In this document: positions 33,561-43,070 of the stretch, piece after piece
Layout of the letters: each line of letters starts with the position of its first letter
Position numbering within the stretch: the stretch's first letter is position 1
Assembly (NCBI RefSeq): GCF_965656765.1
Contig: NZ_CBFHLV010000010.1
Location: 1 to 64,000 of the forward strand
Origin: Marivita sp965656765
GTDB lineage: Bacteria; Pseudomonadota; Alphaproteobacteria; Rhodobacterales; Rhodobacteraceae
DNA: 64,000 nt
Direction of reading: 5' to 3'
Notes under the pieces: model-generated
Told to the model about the DNA's origin: nothing
What the model saw: only the letters and a program-made list of their open reading frames with translations
The model's database searches: none
Translations under genes and position numbers: made by a program

Positions 33561-36236
33561 ATGCCCACGTTGAACGATATCCGCTCCACTTTTCTGAGCT
33601 ACTTTGAAAAACAGGGACACGAGGTGGTGGCGTCAAGCCCACTTGTGCCGCGAAACGATCCGACCTTGATGTTTGCGAACTCGGGTATGGTGCAATTTAA
33701 GAACCTGTTCACCGGCGTCGAAAATCGCGATTACAAACGCGCGACAACAGCGCAAAAATGTGTTCGCGCGGGTGGGAAGCACAATGACTTGGACAATGTC
33801 GGCTACACCGCGCGGCACCATACTTTCTTTGAAATGCTGGGGAATTTCAGCTTTGGCGATTATTTCAAGGAAGAGGCAATTCCCTTTGCGTGGGAGTTGA
33901 TCACCAAACAATTCGGCATTCCGGCAGAGCGGCTGTATGTCACCATCTACCATACGGATGATGAAGCGTTCGAGATCTGGAAAAAGGTCGGCGTGCCCGA
34001 AAGCCGGATCATCCGTATCGCCACTTCGGACAATTTCTGGCAGATGGGGCCAACCGGTCCTTGCGGACCGTGTACCGAGATTTTCTATGATCACGGCGAC
34101 CACATCTGGGGCGGCCCTCCGGGCAGCCCGGAGGAAGATGGTGATCGGTTCATCGAAATCTGGAACATCGTTTTCATGCAGAACGAGCAGTTCGAAGACG
34201 GTTCCATGAAAGCGCTCGACATGCAGTCGATCGACACCGGCATGGGGCTGGAGCGGATTGGCGCGCTTTTGCAGGGCAGCCACGACAATTATGACACCGA
34301 CACGATGCGCGCGCTGATCGAAGCGTCGGCTGATGTGACGTCGTCTGACCCCGATGGTCCGGGCAAAACGCATCATCGTGTGATCGCGGATCACTTGCGG
34401 TCAACCTCGTTCCTGATTGCCGATGGAATCATGCCGTCTAATGACGGGCGTGGATATGTGCTGCGCCGCATCATGCGCCGCGCGATGCGACACGCGCACT
34501 TGTTGGGCTCGCAGGATCCGGTCATGCACCGCCTGGTGCCTGCACTGGTCCGTCAGATGGGGGCGGCCTATCCCGAATTGCCGCGCGCGCAGGCTTTGAT
34601 CGAAGAGACTTTGCGCCTTGAAGAGACACGTTTCAAGCAGACGCTTGATCGTGGGTTGAAGCTGTTGGATGACGAATTGGCCGGTTTGGGCGGTGAGGCG
34701 CCGCTTCCCGGCGCTGCCGCGTTCAAACTGTATGACACGTATGGTTTCCCGCTCGACCTGACGCAGGATGCATTGCGCGAAAAGGGCCGAACGGTGGACA
34801 CCGACGGGTTCGATGCAGCGATGGCCGAACAGAAAGCCAAGGCGCGGGCGGCATGGTCCGGCACGGGTGAATCAGCCGACCTCGCGATCTGGTTTGATCT
34901 GGCGGAAACGCATGGTGCAACAGATTTCCTTGGCTACGATACGGAAAGCGCCGAAGGTCAGATGCTTGCCTTGATCAAAGACGGCGGAGTTGTTGATACG
35001 TTGTCCGAAGGTGATAGCGGTTGGGTTGTTCTGAACCAGACGCCGTTCTATGGCGAATCCGGTGGTCAGGTAGGTGACACCGGATGGCTGCGTCGACTTG
35101 AGAACGAAGACGATCTGGCCGAAGTGCGCGATACTCAGCGCATGGGTGACGGTAAGGTGTTCGCGCATCACGTCACGATCAAAAGCGGCACGTTCACCAA
35201 AGGCGAAGCAGTGCAGCTTGAGGTGGATCACACCCGCCGCACATCGATCCGGGCCAACCATTCGGCAACGCACCTTTTGCACGAGGCGCTGCACCGGGCG
35301 CTTGGCGATCACGTTGCACAGCGCGGATCACTGAACGCGCCGGATCGGTTGCGCTTTGACTTTAGCCATGGCAAGGCGTTGACGCTTGATGAATTGAAGC
35401 AGGTCGAGGTCGAGGTGAACGCCTATATCCGTCAGAACGCTGCGGTTGAGACGCGGATCATGACGCCCGAGGACGCGCGCGCATTGGGTGCGCAGGCCTT
35501 GTTCGGCGAAAAATACGGAGACGAAGTTCGCGTTGTTTCAATGGGCGAACAATCCGGTTCGGGCAAAGGCACCAATGGCAACACCTATTCGTTGGAATTG
35601 TGCGGTGGTACTCATGTGCGGCGCACGGGCGACATCGGTGTGTTCGTGACTTTGGGCGACAGCGCGTCAAGCGCCGGGGTCCGGCGGATCGAAGCGCTGA
35701 CAGGGGCGGATGCGTTCCGTTACCTGTCCGAGCAGGACCACCGCTTGGCCGAAGTGGCGCTGGAGTTGAAGGCGCAAGCAACGGATGTGCCCGCGCGGGT
35801 CAAGTCGCTTTTGGATGAACGCAAGGCACTGTCAAACGAAGTGGCGCAGTTGCGGCGCGAATTGGCGATGGCCGGTGGGGCCGGCCAAGGTGGCGGTGCT
35901 GAAGCGCGCGAGATTAACGGCGTGAAGTTTTTGGCACAAGTGTTGTCCGGCGTGTCGGGCAAAGACCTGCCACCGTTGATTGATGAGCATAAACAAAGAC
36001 TTGGATCTGGTGCCGTTCTATTGATCGCGGACACAGGTGGTAAGGCGGCGGTTGCGGCGGGTGTCACATCAGACCTGACAGGTAGCGTTTCGGCGGTTGA
36101 TCTGGTTAAAGCGGCCGTGCCAGAGTTAGGTGGCAAGGGCGGCGGTGGCCGTCCGGACATGGCGCAAGGGGGCGGCGCGTCGGCAGAGAACGCCGATGCA
36201 GCCATCAAAGCCGCTGAAGCCGTTTTGGGAGGATAG
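33561..36236 (+). CDS. alaS: Alanyl-tRNA synthetase
   Basis: AlaS charges tRNA-Ala and edits mis-charged serine and glycine. The 891-aa protein is of typical length. The class II core spans the first 450 residues (PTLMFANSGMVQFKNLFTG, ARHHTFFEMLGNFSFGDYF, FMQNEQF), the editing domain has HSATHLL with CGGTH as zinc ligands, and the C-Ala domain follows residue 740. The ATG at 33561 is chosen over one 12 codons earlier, since MPTLNDIRSTFLSYF is the usual start. The C-terminus contains a glycine-rich GGKGGGGRPDMAQGGG loop. The DUF1330 gene begins 4 nt after the stop, so the two are likely co-transcribed. Confidence 0.97.
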   Translation: MPTLNDIRSTFLSYFEKQGHEVVASSPLVPRNDPTLMFANSGMVQFKNLFTGVENRDYKRATTAQKCVRAGGKHNDLDNVGYTARHHTFFEMLGNFSFGDYFKEEAIPFAWELITKQFGIPAERLYVTIYHTDDEAFEIWKKVGVPESRIIRIATSDNFWQMGPTGPCGPCTEIFYDHGDHIWGGPPGSPEEDGDRFIEIWNIVFMQNEQFEDGSMKALDMQSIDTGMGLERIGALLQGSHDNYDTDTMRALIEASADVTSSDPDGPGKTHHRVIADHLRSTSFLIADGIMPSNDGRGYVLRRIMRRAMRHAHLLGSQDPVMHRLVPALVRQMGAAYPELPRAQALIEETLRLEETRFKQTLDRGLKLLDDELAGLGGEAPLPGAAAFKLYDTYGFPLDLTQDALREKGRTVDTDGFDAAMAEQKAKARAAWSGTGESADLAIWFDLAETHGATDFLGYDTESAEGQMLALIKDGGVVDTLSEGDSGWVVLNQTPFYGESGGQVGDTGWLRRLENEDDLAEVRDTQRMGDGKVFAHHVTIKSGTFTKGEAVQLEVDHTRRTSIRANHSATHLLHEALHRALGDHVAQRGSLNAPDRLRFDFSHGKALTLDELKQVEVEVNAYIRQNAAVETRIMTPEDARALGAQALFGEKYGDEVRVVSMGEQSGSGKGTNGNTYSLELCGGTHVRRTGDIGVFVTLGDSASSAGVRRIEALTGADAFRYLSEQDHRLAEVALELKAQATDVPARVKSLLDERKALSNEVAQLRRELAMAGGAGQGGGAEAREINGVKFLAQVLSGVSGKDLPPLIDEHKQRLGSGAVLLIADTGGKAAVAAGVTSDLTGSVSAVDLVKAAVPELGGKGGGGRPDMAQGGGASAENADAAIKAAEAVLGG

Positions 36237-36239
36237 ACC

Positions 36240-36527
36240 ATGCCTGCACTCTGGATCGCCCATGTCACGGTGAACGACCCCGATGCCTATGCGAAATACG
36301 CGGAATTGGCAGGACCTGCGATTGCGCAACACGGCGGCCAATTCATTGCCCGTGGTGGTCGCTATGTTCAGCTTGAGGGGCAGGAACGGCCGCGCAATGT
36401 CGTGGCTAAATTCCCCTCAATCGAAGACGCCGAGGCCTGTTACAACAGTCCGGAATATCAGCGCGCGCTTGACCATGCGCGGGGCGCATCCGAGCGAGAA
36501 TTGCTGATTGTCGAAACCACCGAATAA
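36240..36527 (+). CDS. DUF1330 (ABM-like) small protein
   Basis: The 95-aa protein has a ferredoxin-like dimeric alpha/beta-barrel pattern: LWIAHVTVNDPDAYAKYAELAGPAI, GGQFIARGGRYVQLEG and VVAKFPSIEDAEACYNSPEYQ, all hallmarks of DUF1330. These small cytosolic proteins have no well established role. The gene starts 4 nt after alaS ends, and a 9-bp hairpin follows it. Co-transcription with alaS is likely but says little about function. Confidence 0.88.
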   Translation: MPALWIAHVTVNDPDAYAKYAELAGPAIAQHGGQFIARGGRYVQLEGQERPRNVVAKFPSIEDAEACYNSPEYQRALDHARGASERELLIVETTE

Positions 36528-36532
36528 TTGAA

Positions 36533-36563
36533 AAGCGGCGCTCCCGTTTTGGATGCGCCGCTT
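36533..36563. terminator. Hairpin after DUF1330 gene
   Basis: AAGCGGCGC (36533-36541) pairs with GCGCCGCTT (36555-36563), 9 bp, around a 13-nt loop containing TTTT. It lies 6 nt after the DUF1330 stop, between convergent transcripts, and could serve either direction; no long T-run follows. Confidence 0.6.
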
Positions 36564-36616
36564 ATTGAGCCTTAGTAGGCTGTCTTCGCGATTAAGGCCG
36601 CTAGGCCTAACGAGTG

Positions 36617-38440
36617 TTACGATCCGCTTTTCGACATCCGCTTGCGTTCGTGCGGGTCAAGGTAACGTTTGCGCAGGCGGATCGCGTTTGGCGTCACTTC
36701 GACCAGTTCGTCGTCGTTGATATAGGCAATTGCTTCTTCCAGCGACAAGGTGATCGGAGTGGTCAGGCGAACCGCATCGTCGGTGCCAGAGGCGCGGACG
36801 TTGGTCAGCTTCTTACCTTTGAGTGGGTTCACCTCAAGATCATTTTCACGGCTGTGTTCGCCAATGATCATGCCGGTATAGATAGCTTCTTGTGCGCCGA
36901 TCATCATCTTGCCCCGATCTTCGAGGTTCCAAAGCGCATAGGCCACGGAGGTGCCGTTCTCCATCGAGATCAGAACGCCTGCGCGACGACCAGGCATTGA
37001 GCCTTTGTGCGGGGTCCAGCCGTGGAATACGCGGTTCAATACACCTGTGCCGCGCGTATCAGTGAGGAATTCACCGTGATAACCGATCAGGCCGCGCGAC
37101 GGCACATGAGCGATGATGCGTGTCTTGCCCGCACCGGCGGGCCGCATTTCGACCAATTCACCTTTGCGCGCGCCGGTCAGCTTTTCGATGACCGCACCAG
37201 AATAGTCGTCATCCACATCAATCGTGGCCTCTTCGACCGGCTCAAGCATCTTGCCGTCATCGCCTTCTTTCATGATCACCTGCGGGCGCGAAATCGACAA
37301 CTCGAACCCTTCGCGGCGCATGTTTTCGATCAAAACCCCCATCTGGAGTTCGCCACGTCCCGACACCTCAAAGGCTTCGCCGCCGGGTGTATCCTTGATC
37401 TTGATCGCGACGTTGGATTCAGCTTCTTTCATCAGGCGATCACGGATCACGCGCGACTGCACCTTTTTACCGTCACGGCCCGCAAGCGGGCTGTCATTAA
37501 TGCCGAAGGTCACTGTGATGGTCGGCGGATCAATCGGCTGTGCCTCAAGCGGTTCCTCCACAGCCAGGGCACAGATTGTGTCGGCCACGGTCGCTTTGGA
37601 CATTCCCGCGATGCTGACGATGTCGCCCGCCATAGCTTCATCGATGTCCTGCGGACCAAGGCCACGGAACGCCTGAATTTTGGTGACGCGGAACTGTTCG
37701 ATCTTCTGACCCACACGGCTGAGCGCCTGAACTGTGGCTCCGACCTTGAGGCGGCCAGTCTCTACGCGGCCCGTGAGAATGCGACCGACAAACGGGTCGG
37801 CGCCAAGCGTGGTCGCCAACATACGGAAGTCTTCGTTCTGGTGTTTGATCTGCTTGGGGGCAGGGACGTGATCGACCACAAGCTTAAACAACGCGTCAAG
37901 ATCCTTGCGCGGACCATCCAGTTCGGCATCAGCCCAGCCCGAGCGTCCAGACGCATAGAGATGCGGGAAATCCAGCTGGTCCTCGTTGGCGTCAAGAGTG
38001 GCAAACAGATCAAAGCATTCGTCAAGCGCGCGATCGGGTTCCGCGTCCGGCTTGTCGACCTTGTTCAGCACCACGATCGGGCGCAGGCCAAGGGCAAGGG
38101 CCTTAGATGTCACGAACTTGGTTTGTGGCATCGGACCTTCAGCAGCGTCGACCAGAAGGACAACACCATCGACCATCGACAAGATGCGTTCGACTTCGCC
38201 ACCAAAGTCGGCGTGCCCGGGCGTGTCCACGATGTTGATCCGCGTACCCTTCCATTCGACGCTAGTCGGTTTGGCAAAGATCGTGATGCCGCGCTCGCGT
38301 TCGAGGTCGTTGCTGTCCATGGCGCGTTCGGCCACAGCTTGATTGGCCCGGAACGCACCGGATTGTTTAAGAAGCTCGTCAACAAGCGTGGTTTTACCGT
38401 GGTCAACGTGAGCGATGATCGCAATATTGCGAAGGTCCAT
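36617..38440 (-). CDS. typA: Ribosome-associated GTPase TypA/BipA
   Basis: TypA is a translational GTPase of the EF-G group that helps ribosome assembly under cold or stress. The 607-aa protein starts MDLRNIAIIAHVDHGKTTL, which contains the P-loop, with G3 DTPGHADF and G4 NKVDKPDA following, then the beta-barrel domain II, domains III and V, and a basic C-terminal region. ATG at 38440 is preferred to one 27 codons earlier. The opposite strand carries a 527-aa open frame with no protein-like sequence. It is divergent from the outer-membrane protein gene over 318 bp. Confidence 0.96.
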   Translation of the reverse strand: MDLRNIAIIAHVDHGKTTLVDELLKQSGAFRANQAVAERAMDSNDLERERGITIFAKPTSVEWKGTRINIVDTPGHADFGGEVERILSMVDGVVLLVDAAEGPMPQTKFVTSKALALGLRPIVVLNKVDKPDAEPDRALDECFDLFATLDANEDQLDFPHLYASGRSGWADAELDGPRKDLDALFKLVVDHVPAPKQIKHQNEDFRMLATTLGADPFVGRILTGRVETGRLKVGATVQALSRVGQKIEQFRVTKIQAFRGLGPQDIDEAMAGDIVSIAGMSKATVADTICALAVEEPLEAQPIDPPTITVTFGINDSPLAGRDGKKVQSRVIRDRLMKEAESNVAIKIKDTPGGEAFEVSGRGELQMGVLIENMRREGFELSISRPQVIMKEGDDGKMLEPVEEATIDVDDDYSGAVIEKLTGARKGELVEMRPAGAGKTRIIAHVPSRGLIGYHGEFLTDTRGTGVLNRVFHGWTPHKGSMPGRRAGVLISMENGTSVAYALWNLEDRGKMMIGAQEAIYTGMIIGEHSRENDLEVNPLKGKKLTNVRASGTDDAVRLTTPITLSLEEAIAYINDDELVEVTPNAIRLRKRYLDPHERKRMSKSGS

Positions 38441-38758
38441 GTCTTTATCTCGTGCAGGGATGAGTTGCGCGGGGGTTACAAGGCTAGGTGGCAGAACACC
38501 AGCAAAAAAGCCGTAGCACATAGGTGTTGCCGCTTAGGCACCACAGGTGCCTCACGACAGCGTGACAGGGAACCGGCAATAAAGCACTGATGCCACACCC
38601 TTTTTGGGCGGGGAATGGCTGGAATTCCGGGTGTTTCGAGAAACTCCTGCCACCGTCATTGAAACGCATTCATGAGTGCCGACGTTGAAACAACAGCGCG
38701 GCGGGCAGGAATTTTGCGTGTCGTGACGACTGAGGCAAACCGAGAGAAAGGAAATCTC
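38441..38758. other. Shared upstream region of typA and the beta-barrel gene
   Basis: The only strong structure is AGGCACC-ACA-GGTGCCT at 38536-38552, a perfect 7-bp palindrome about 100 bp before typA. It could be an operator or a hairpin in the typA leader. AAAGGAAA just before 38759 is the ribosome binding site of the next gene. No other feature is seen. Confidence 0.5.
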
Positions 38759-39340
38759 ATGAAACGCATTCTGCTTGGAACAGCCCTTGTGGCGACAGCA
38801 GCAACCGCGACCTATGCAGGCAGCGCAGACCCAGCACCAGCCGAGCCGATGAAGGTGGAGCCGGTCACGGTGGCACCCGCTCCGATGGGTGGTGATTGGA
38901 CCGGCGCCTATGGCGGTCTGAGCTTCGGCAACTTGTCTGCGGACGCGGACAGTTTTGAAGACAGCGAAGGCGTCTACGGCGTCTTTGGTGGTTATGACTA
39001 TGACTTTGGTCAGTTCGTCGTTGGTGGTGAATTGGACTATCAATCCGGTGAAGACATACAGTTGGGTGGCATCGAAGTGGATGATGTCCTGCGTGCCAAG
39101 GTCCGTGGTGGTTACGATTTGGGCCGCACCTTGGTCTACGGCACGGTGGGTGCAGCACAGCTGAACACCAATATCGGCGATGACACCGGGATCGTCGGCG
39201 GCTTGGGCGTCGAGTACAAGGTGACTGAACAGTTCACCGTCGGTGGCGAGTATCTGGCCCACCGCTTTGACGATTTCGACGACACGGGCGTTGATGTTGA
39301 AGCTGACACAGTGTCGATCCGGGGTAGCTTCCGCTTCTAA
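38759..39340 (+). CDS. Outer-membrane beta-barrel protein (OmpA/porin-like)
   Basis: A 193-aa protein with a Sec signal peptide (MKRILLGTALVATAATATYAG, cleavage near residue 20), a proline-rich stretch, then repeated beta strands with alternating residues (GAYGGLSFGNL, GVFGGYDYDFGQFVVGGEL, VGGEYLAHRF) ending in the C-terminal SFRF. Terminal phenylalanine is the usual signal for barrel insertion. It is a small 8-stranded type, of the group often annotated as porin family or Omp25-like in alphaproteobacteria. Strong ribosome binding site AAAGGAAA. Terminated by the hairpin at 39370. Function in adhesion or permeability is not determinable. Confidence 0.88.
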   Translation: MKRILLGTALVATAATATYAGSADPAPAEPMKVEPVTVAPAPMGGDWTGAYGGLSFGNLSADADSFEDSEGVYGVFGGYDYDFGQFVVGGELDYQSGEDIQLGGIEVDDVLRAKVRGGYDLGRTLVYGTVGAAQLNTNIGDDTGIVGGLGVEYKVTEQFTVGGEYLAHRFDDFDDTGVDVEADTVSIRGSFRF

Positions 39341-39369
39341 TGGCAGGTCTTAGTTCGTAAGGCACAAAG

Positions 39370-39400
39370 CGCGTACCGGGCCCTCTGGTGCGCGTTTTTT
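39370..39400 (+). terminator. Terminator after the beta-barrel gene
   Basis: CGCGTACC (39370-39377) pairs with GGTGCGCG (39387-39394), one G-T pair, loop of 9, then six Ts (39395-39400). The T-run overlaps the stop codon of the convergent SMR gene at 39399. Confidence 0.85.
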
Positions 39401-39728
39401 AGTGCGTGGCCGTGTTCGAGAAGAGGTTGATCACCAGTATGCCTGCCATAATCATCGTGATGCCCAAAATCGCTGCCAGATCAAGCTTTTGGCCGAAAAC
39501 GGCAAATCCAATAATGGCAATGAATACGATCCCCATGCCAGACCACATCGCATAGGCAACCCCGACCGGAAACGTCTTTAGGGCAATGGCCAGAAGATAG
39601 AACGCAGCACCATAAGCGACGACGACAATGACCGAAGGCAGGGGGCGGCTGAATTGTTGACTGGCCTGCAAAGCAGTTGTGCCGATGGTTTCCGCCAGAA
39701 CAGCGAGCATAAGGATGATATAGGGCAT
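39399..39728 (-). CDS. Small multidrug resistance (SMR) family transporter
   Basis: A 109-aa protein with four membrane helices, in which Glu13 (LAVLAETIGTTAL) is the proton/drug-binding carboxylate of the SMR family. The tryptophan-containing AYAMWSGMGIVFIAIIG segment is the conserved helix 3. Some SMR proteins export toxic cations (EmrE) and others export guanidinium (Gdx); AYAMWSGMGIV is closer to EmrE/QacE than to Gdx, though this is weak evidence. It follows the MttB-like gene on the same strand by 78 bp, within which a GC hairpin lies. Confidence 0.9.
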   Translation of the reverse strand: MPYIILMLAVLAETIGTTALQASQQFSRPLPSVIVVVAYGAAFYLLAIALKTFPVGVAYAMWSGMGIVFIAIIGFAVFGQKLDLAAILGITMIMAGILVINLFSNTATH

Positions 39729-39761
39729 GGCAGCCTCCTGAGCGATACCATCTTCATGGCG

Positions 39762-39790
39762 GATCCGCGGGCAGGGGGCCAGCCCCCCGT
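39762..39790. repeat. GC hairpin, partial intergenic repeat
   Basis: GGGGGC-CA-GCCCCC forms a hairpin between the MttB-like and SMR genes, like the stem part of the repeats at 10119 and 10301, but the AT-containing tail is absent. It may serve as the terminator of the MttB-like gene on the minus strand. Confidence 0.45.
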
Positions 39791-39806
39791 TGGTATCAGG
39801 TAGCGG

Positions 39807-41342
39807 TCAGTGCAAGTGGATGTTGAACTTGCTGCGTATCGCGGCATCCACCTCCGGCGCAAACCGGGCTCGGGCGGGTTTGGACAGGATCATTTCTTTG
39901 CGCTCTGTCGCTTTTTCAACCAAGATCGGTTGCCCTTGTTCGACCCATTCCTTGGGGGATGCGCGGTTGCCGAGCACCGGATAAACATAGTCGCGTTGCA
40001 TGCGGTTCAGAGTGTCGTCGCTGCCAAGGTAATGGCCCGGCCCACCAATACATGTGGCGCGCATGACCTCGATACTCAGGTCGTCTTCGGTCACATCAAT
40101 GCCCCGAACACAGCGCAGCGCCTGACCGATCAGATCATCGCCAAGTATCAGGCTTTCGTGGCAAAAGCCCAGCAGTGACGCGTGCATGCCTGCCGCTTCG
40201 TAGACCATATTGAGGCCCGACAGGCCCGCCATCACATTTGAACACATCTGTTCCCACCCGGCCTGCATGTCCGGCAGCTTTGCGTCCGCAATCCCAGCCG
40301 CCGCGCCCCCACATAATCCGTAATAGCGATGCATCTGGGCGCAACCTGCCGTGAGGAGCGCCTGTTCGCCTGACCCTCCTGACATCGCGCCCGTGCGCAG
40401 GTCAGACACAAATGGCCATGTGCCAAAGATCGTTGGATGGCCAGGAGCCATGGCATTGACATAGACTACACCTGCCAAACATTCGGCGACGGCCTGCACG
40501 ATGGCGCCGGCAATTGAAGCGGGCGCGGTTGCCCCGGCTTGACCGGCACTTAGCAGAAGCACTGGCATGCCACCGCGAATGCAGGCTTCCATAACCTCGC
40601 AGGCCTCAGACGCGAACTTCATGGGAGGCACAACAAAGCAATTGCTGTTCGACAGGAAGGGCCGTGTGCGCCATGCGTCTTCACTGCCAGCAATCAGGTG
40701 TAGCATCTCCAAAGCGTCTGGTACGAAAGATGGTTCGGTAAATGACGTACCGATGTGCTTCAGTGTGCCTGAACAGCAGGCATAGATCGTGTTGTAGTCC
40801 AATTCCCGATTGTCAGTGATGTCACGGGCCACCATCGGGCGTTGTAAGAAATGAATGTTGTCCAGAGTATCCGCAATCCGCGCGGCGTCGTGCAAATCCT
40901 GAACGCTGCTTTCGCGGTAATTGCCCGTCTCGACGTCAACCATATGCACGGCCGCCCCGGCCGTTCCGTAATGCACGCGGGTTCCCGACAGGTCGAGATC
41001 ATAAAGCGGGTCGCGCCCGCACAGGGTCACCGATCGATTTGCAAGAGCCAGCATGTCTTCGACCAAGGCACGCGGAAAGCGGATGCGGCCATCGTCGCCC
41101 AAGATTGCTCCTGCGCCTGTCAGGATGTCGATGCCAGATTGGGGTGCATTGCAAAGCCCGATTTCCTCAAGTGCCTGAAGCGCTGCGTTGTGGATGCGAT
41201 CAAGATCGCCCGGTTCAAGAGGCTCATAGCGACCACCAGACATACCCGACCGGATTGGTCGTAGATTGTCGGCAAGTGGGTTGGCGCGGGCGTGGCGTCT
41301 GGCAGCACGGCCTCCAGCGCGGCGGGGGGACAGATCAGTCAT
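39807..41342 (-). CDS. MttB-family corrinoid methyltransferase (non-pyrrolysine)
   Basis: The 511-aa protein belongs to the trimethylamine methyltransferase superfamily that moves a methyl from a quaternary amine to a corrinoid carrier. It reads through with no internal UAG, so it is the non-pyrrolysine type, like glycine-betaine MtgB. Conserved-looking blocks are SGTLKHIGTSF, AGQAGATAPASIAGAIVQAVAE and PVLGNRASPKEWVEQG. The substrate could be glycine betaine, proline betaine or carnitine; not determinable. ATG at 41342 is preferred; another ATG lies 4 codons earlier. No corrinoid carrier gene adjoins. The RamA-like gene is about 17 kb away. Confidence 0.85.
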   Translation of the reverse strand: MTDLSPRRAGGRAARRHARANPLADNLRPIRSGMSGGRYEPLEPGDLDRIHNAALQALEEIGLCNAPQSGIDILTGAGAILGDDGRIRFPRALVEDMLALANRSVTLCGRDPLYDLDLSGTRVHYGTAGAAVHMVDVETGNYRESSVQDLHDAARIADTLDNIHFLQRPMVARDITDNRELDYNTIYACCSGTLKHIGTSFTEPSFVPDALEMLHLIAGSEDAWRTRPFLSNSNCFVVPPMKFASEACEVMEACIRGGMPVLLLSAGQAGATAPASIAGAIVQAVAECLAGVVYVNAMAPGHPTIFGTWPFVSDLRTGAMSGGSGEQALLTAGCAQMHRYYGLCGGAAAGIADAKLPDMQAGWEQMCSNVMAGLSGLNMVYEAAGMHASLLGFCHESLILGDDLIGQALRCVRGIDVTEDDLSIEVMRATCIGGPGHYLGSDDTLNRMQRDYVYPVLGNRASPKEWVEQGQPILVEKATERKEMILSKPARARFAPEVDAAIRSKFNIHLH

Positions 41343-41581
41343 GGTGGGTCTCATTGCAAACGGAAAACGACGGGTTCAAATCATGGACCTCTGTCAGGGC
41401 CGCCCCCGTGCCGCGCGTCCCCGCCGCGCCCCGATGGTGCGCAAGGTCAGGGTCAAGGCGGAACGATCACCGCGCATCTGCATCTCCGTACTGGTACGGT
41501 CAGGCTGCTGCCAATGCGGGGCGCAATCTGCGCCAATTGCGACAATGTGTCGTTTTTGACTGTTTTCTGGGCAGAACTGAG

Positions 41582-42202
41582 TCAGGATCGCGCGACATAG
41601 CGATCGCGGCGGTGGTTGACCGTGATGATCATGTTCAGGATCACAGCTCCCAAAAGAGACCAGATCACCACCTGAAATGGCAGGATCAGGAACGCCAATC
41701 CGAACACAAATAGATCAAAGATCAGCTGCGTGTTGCCCGCCTGAAATCCACGTGTGTCCTGCAACCAAAGCGCCACGATACCCACACCGCCCAAAGTCGC
41801 GCCATGTCGGAAAAGCGAGATCAAACCAACACCGGCGAGAATGCCGCCCAACACTGCACCCAGTGCCGGGTGCATCATGTTTATGTCCAGAACCAAGGGC
41901 AACAGTTCGGCAATAGCTGACATCAAAGCGACAGCGGCAAAGGTCTTGAAGGTGAAAACCCATCCGATTTGCCGAACCGCCAGAATGTAGAAGGGCAGGT
42001 TGAGGACAAAGAAAATTGCCCCGAACGACCAATCCGAAACATAGCTGGACAATAGCGCGAGCCCGGCAATTTGACCGGTGAGAAGGTTGGCCGAGGACAG
42101 AAAATGCACAGCAAGCGCCACAAGGGTCGCGCCGACAAGGATGCCTTGGACGTCTTCAAGCGGTGTATGGCGGTCAGCTTTGGGTTTGCTCAGTAGAAAC
42201 AT
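41582..42202 (-). CDS. YitT-family membrane protein
   Basis: The 206-aa protein has five to six membrane segments and the block GGILAGVGLISLFRHGATLGG, typical of YitT/DUF161 membrane proteins. A functional role is not established; some are suspected transporters. It is on the same strand as the TPM and icd genes, with a 40-bp gap to the TPM gene, and may belong to a loose cluster. The 240 bp between it and the MttB-like gene is GC-rich and has no recognisable gene. Confidence 0.85.
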   Translation of the reverse strand: MFLLSKPKADRHTPLEDVQGILVGATLVALAVHFLSSANLLTGQIAGLALLSSYVSDWSFGAIFFVLNLPFYILAVRQIGWVFTFKTFAAVALMSAIAELLPLVLDINMMHPALGAVLGGILAGVGLISLFRHGATLGGVGIVALWLQDTRGFQAGNTQLIFDLFVFGLAFLILPFQVVIWSLLGAVILNMIITVNHRRDRYVARS

Positions 42203-42242
42203 AGGTCAGGAGTTATGACTTATCTACCTTGTGTCAACCCCG

Positions 42243-43067
42243 TCACCATCGGCCCGACGCGCCACCTCCGCCTGAGCGACCGCCACCGAACGAGCCGCCG
42301 GAAGACGAACTTCGGGTTGGGATGATATACGTTTCGCGTTTCTCGTAACCGCATTGGCTGCACCTCAGACGGGTCTCACCTTCGCCGCGCATGCTGGTTG
42401 TGGCCGCGCGCAGCGTGTTGCGCACCCGTGATAGCGCCCGGTGTCCACATTTAGGGCAGGATTTGAGCCGCGTCGCCCAATCGCCGATTTTTCTGCGTGC
42501 TGCCACAAGCCAAATCGCGATGAACCCCATAATCGCGGCCCATGTTGTGACACTGTCGTTGCCCGTCGGCGCGTCGGCACCATCGCGAAACGGCAACGCG
42601 ATAGAAGCGATGACATCTTCAACCCCGTCCGCAATACCCGTTGCGTAGTCGTCGTTTGAAAACGCAGGCAGGAATGACCTGTCGATGATGTCAGCCGCCA
42701 CGCGGTCCCACTCACGGCCATACGCCGCGCCCAGTTCGATCCGCATGGCGCGGTCTTGGGACAGTACCAAAACAAAGATGCCATCGTTGCGGGTAGCATC
42801 ACCGATGCCCCAATGGTCAAACAGGCCGGTCGCGAAATCCTCAAGTGAGAGGGCCGCCGCATAGGGCGCCTGCGAGGCCAGAGTCAAAACGGCGAATTCG
42901 ACCCCGGTGTCGCGGCGCAGAGCGGACAAGCGGGTGTCCAAGGCGGCTTCTTGTGCATCGGTCAGAAGGTCAGCGCGGTCTGTGATGGTTGTGCGGTCGT
43001 AGTCCGGGTAGCTTTGGGCCCATAGCGGCGCTGCAAGAAACAACAGTACCGCAAAAACCCAACGCAT
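42243..43067 (-). CDS. TPM-domain exported protein with zinc ribbon and glycine-rich tail
   Basis: The 274-aa protein has a Sec signal peptide (residues 1-18) then a TPM domain (about 20-150) containing ITDRADLLTDAQEAALDTRLSALRRDTGVEFAVLT and GIGDATRNDGIFVLVLSQD, a membrane segment (about 168-186), a zinc ribbon CPKCG...CSQCG and a serine/glycine-rich tail ending SGGGGASGRW. TPM proteins include plant photosystem repair factors and bacterial YgcG; the enzymatic role is uncertain. With the domain exported, the ribbon and tail lie in the cytosol. It starts 3 nt after the icd stop, indicating co-transcription. Confidence 0.87.
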   Translation of the reverse strand: MRWVFAVLLFLAAPLWAQSYPDYDRTTITDRADLLTDAQEAALDTRLSALRRDTGVEFAVLTLASQAPYAAALSLEDFATGLFDHWGIGDATRNDGIFVLVLSQDRAMRIELGAAYGREWDRVAADIIDRSFLPAFSNDDYATGIADGVEDVIASIALPFRDGADAPTGNDSVTTWAAIMGFIAIWLVAARRKIGDWATRLKSCPKCGHRALSRVRNTLRAATTSMRGEGETRLRCSQCGYEKRETYIIPTRSSSSGGSFGGGRSGGGGASGRW

Positions 43068-43070
43068 AGC

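Noticed and set aside
37007..38590. 527-aa open frame on the plus strand opposite typA
   Set aside because: It is the antisense of a well supported gene; the sequence lacks any domain-like pattern and the open frame follows from codon bias.
41355..41581. Possible small gene in the GC-rich gap upstream of the MttB-like gene
   Set aside because: The frames are arginine-rich and look like translated GC-rich non-coding DNA; no ribosome binding site.
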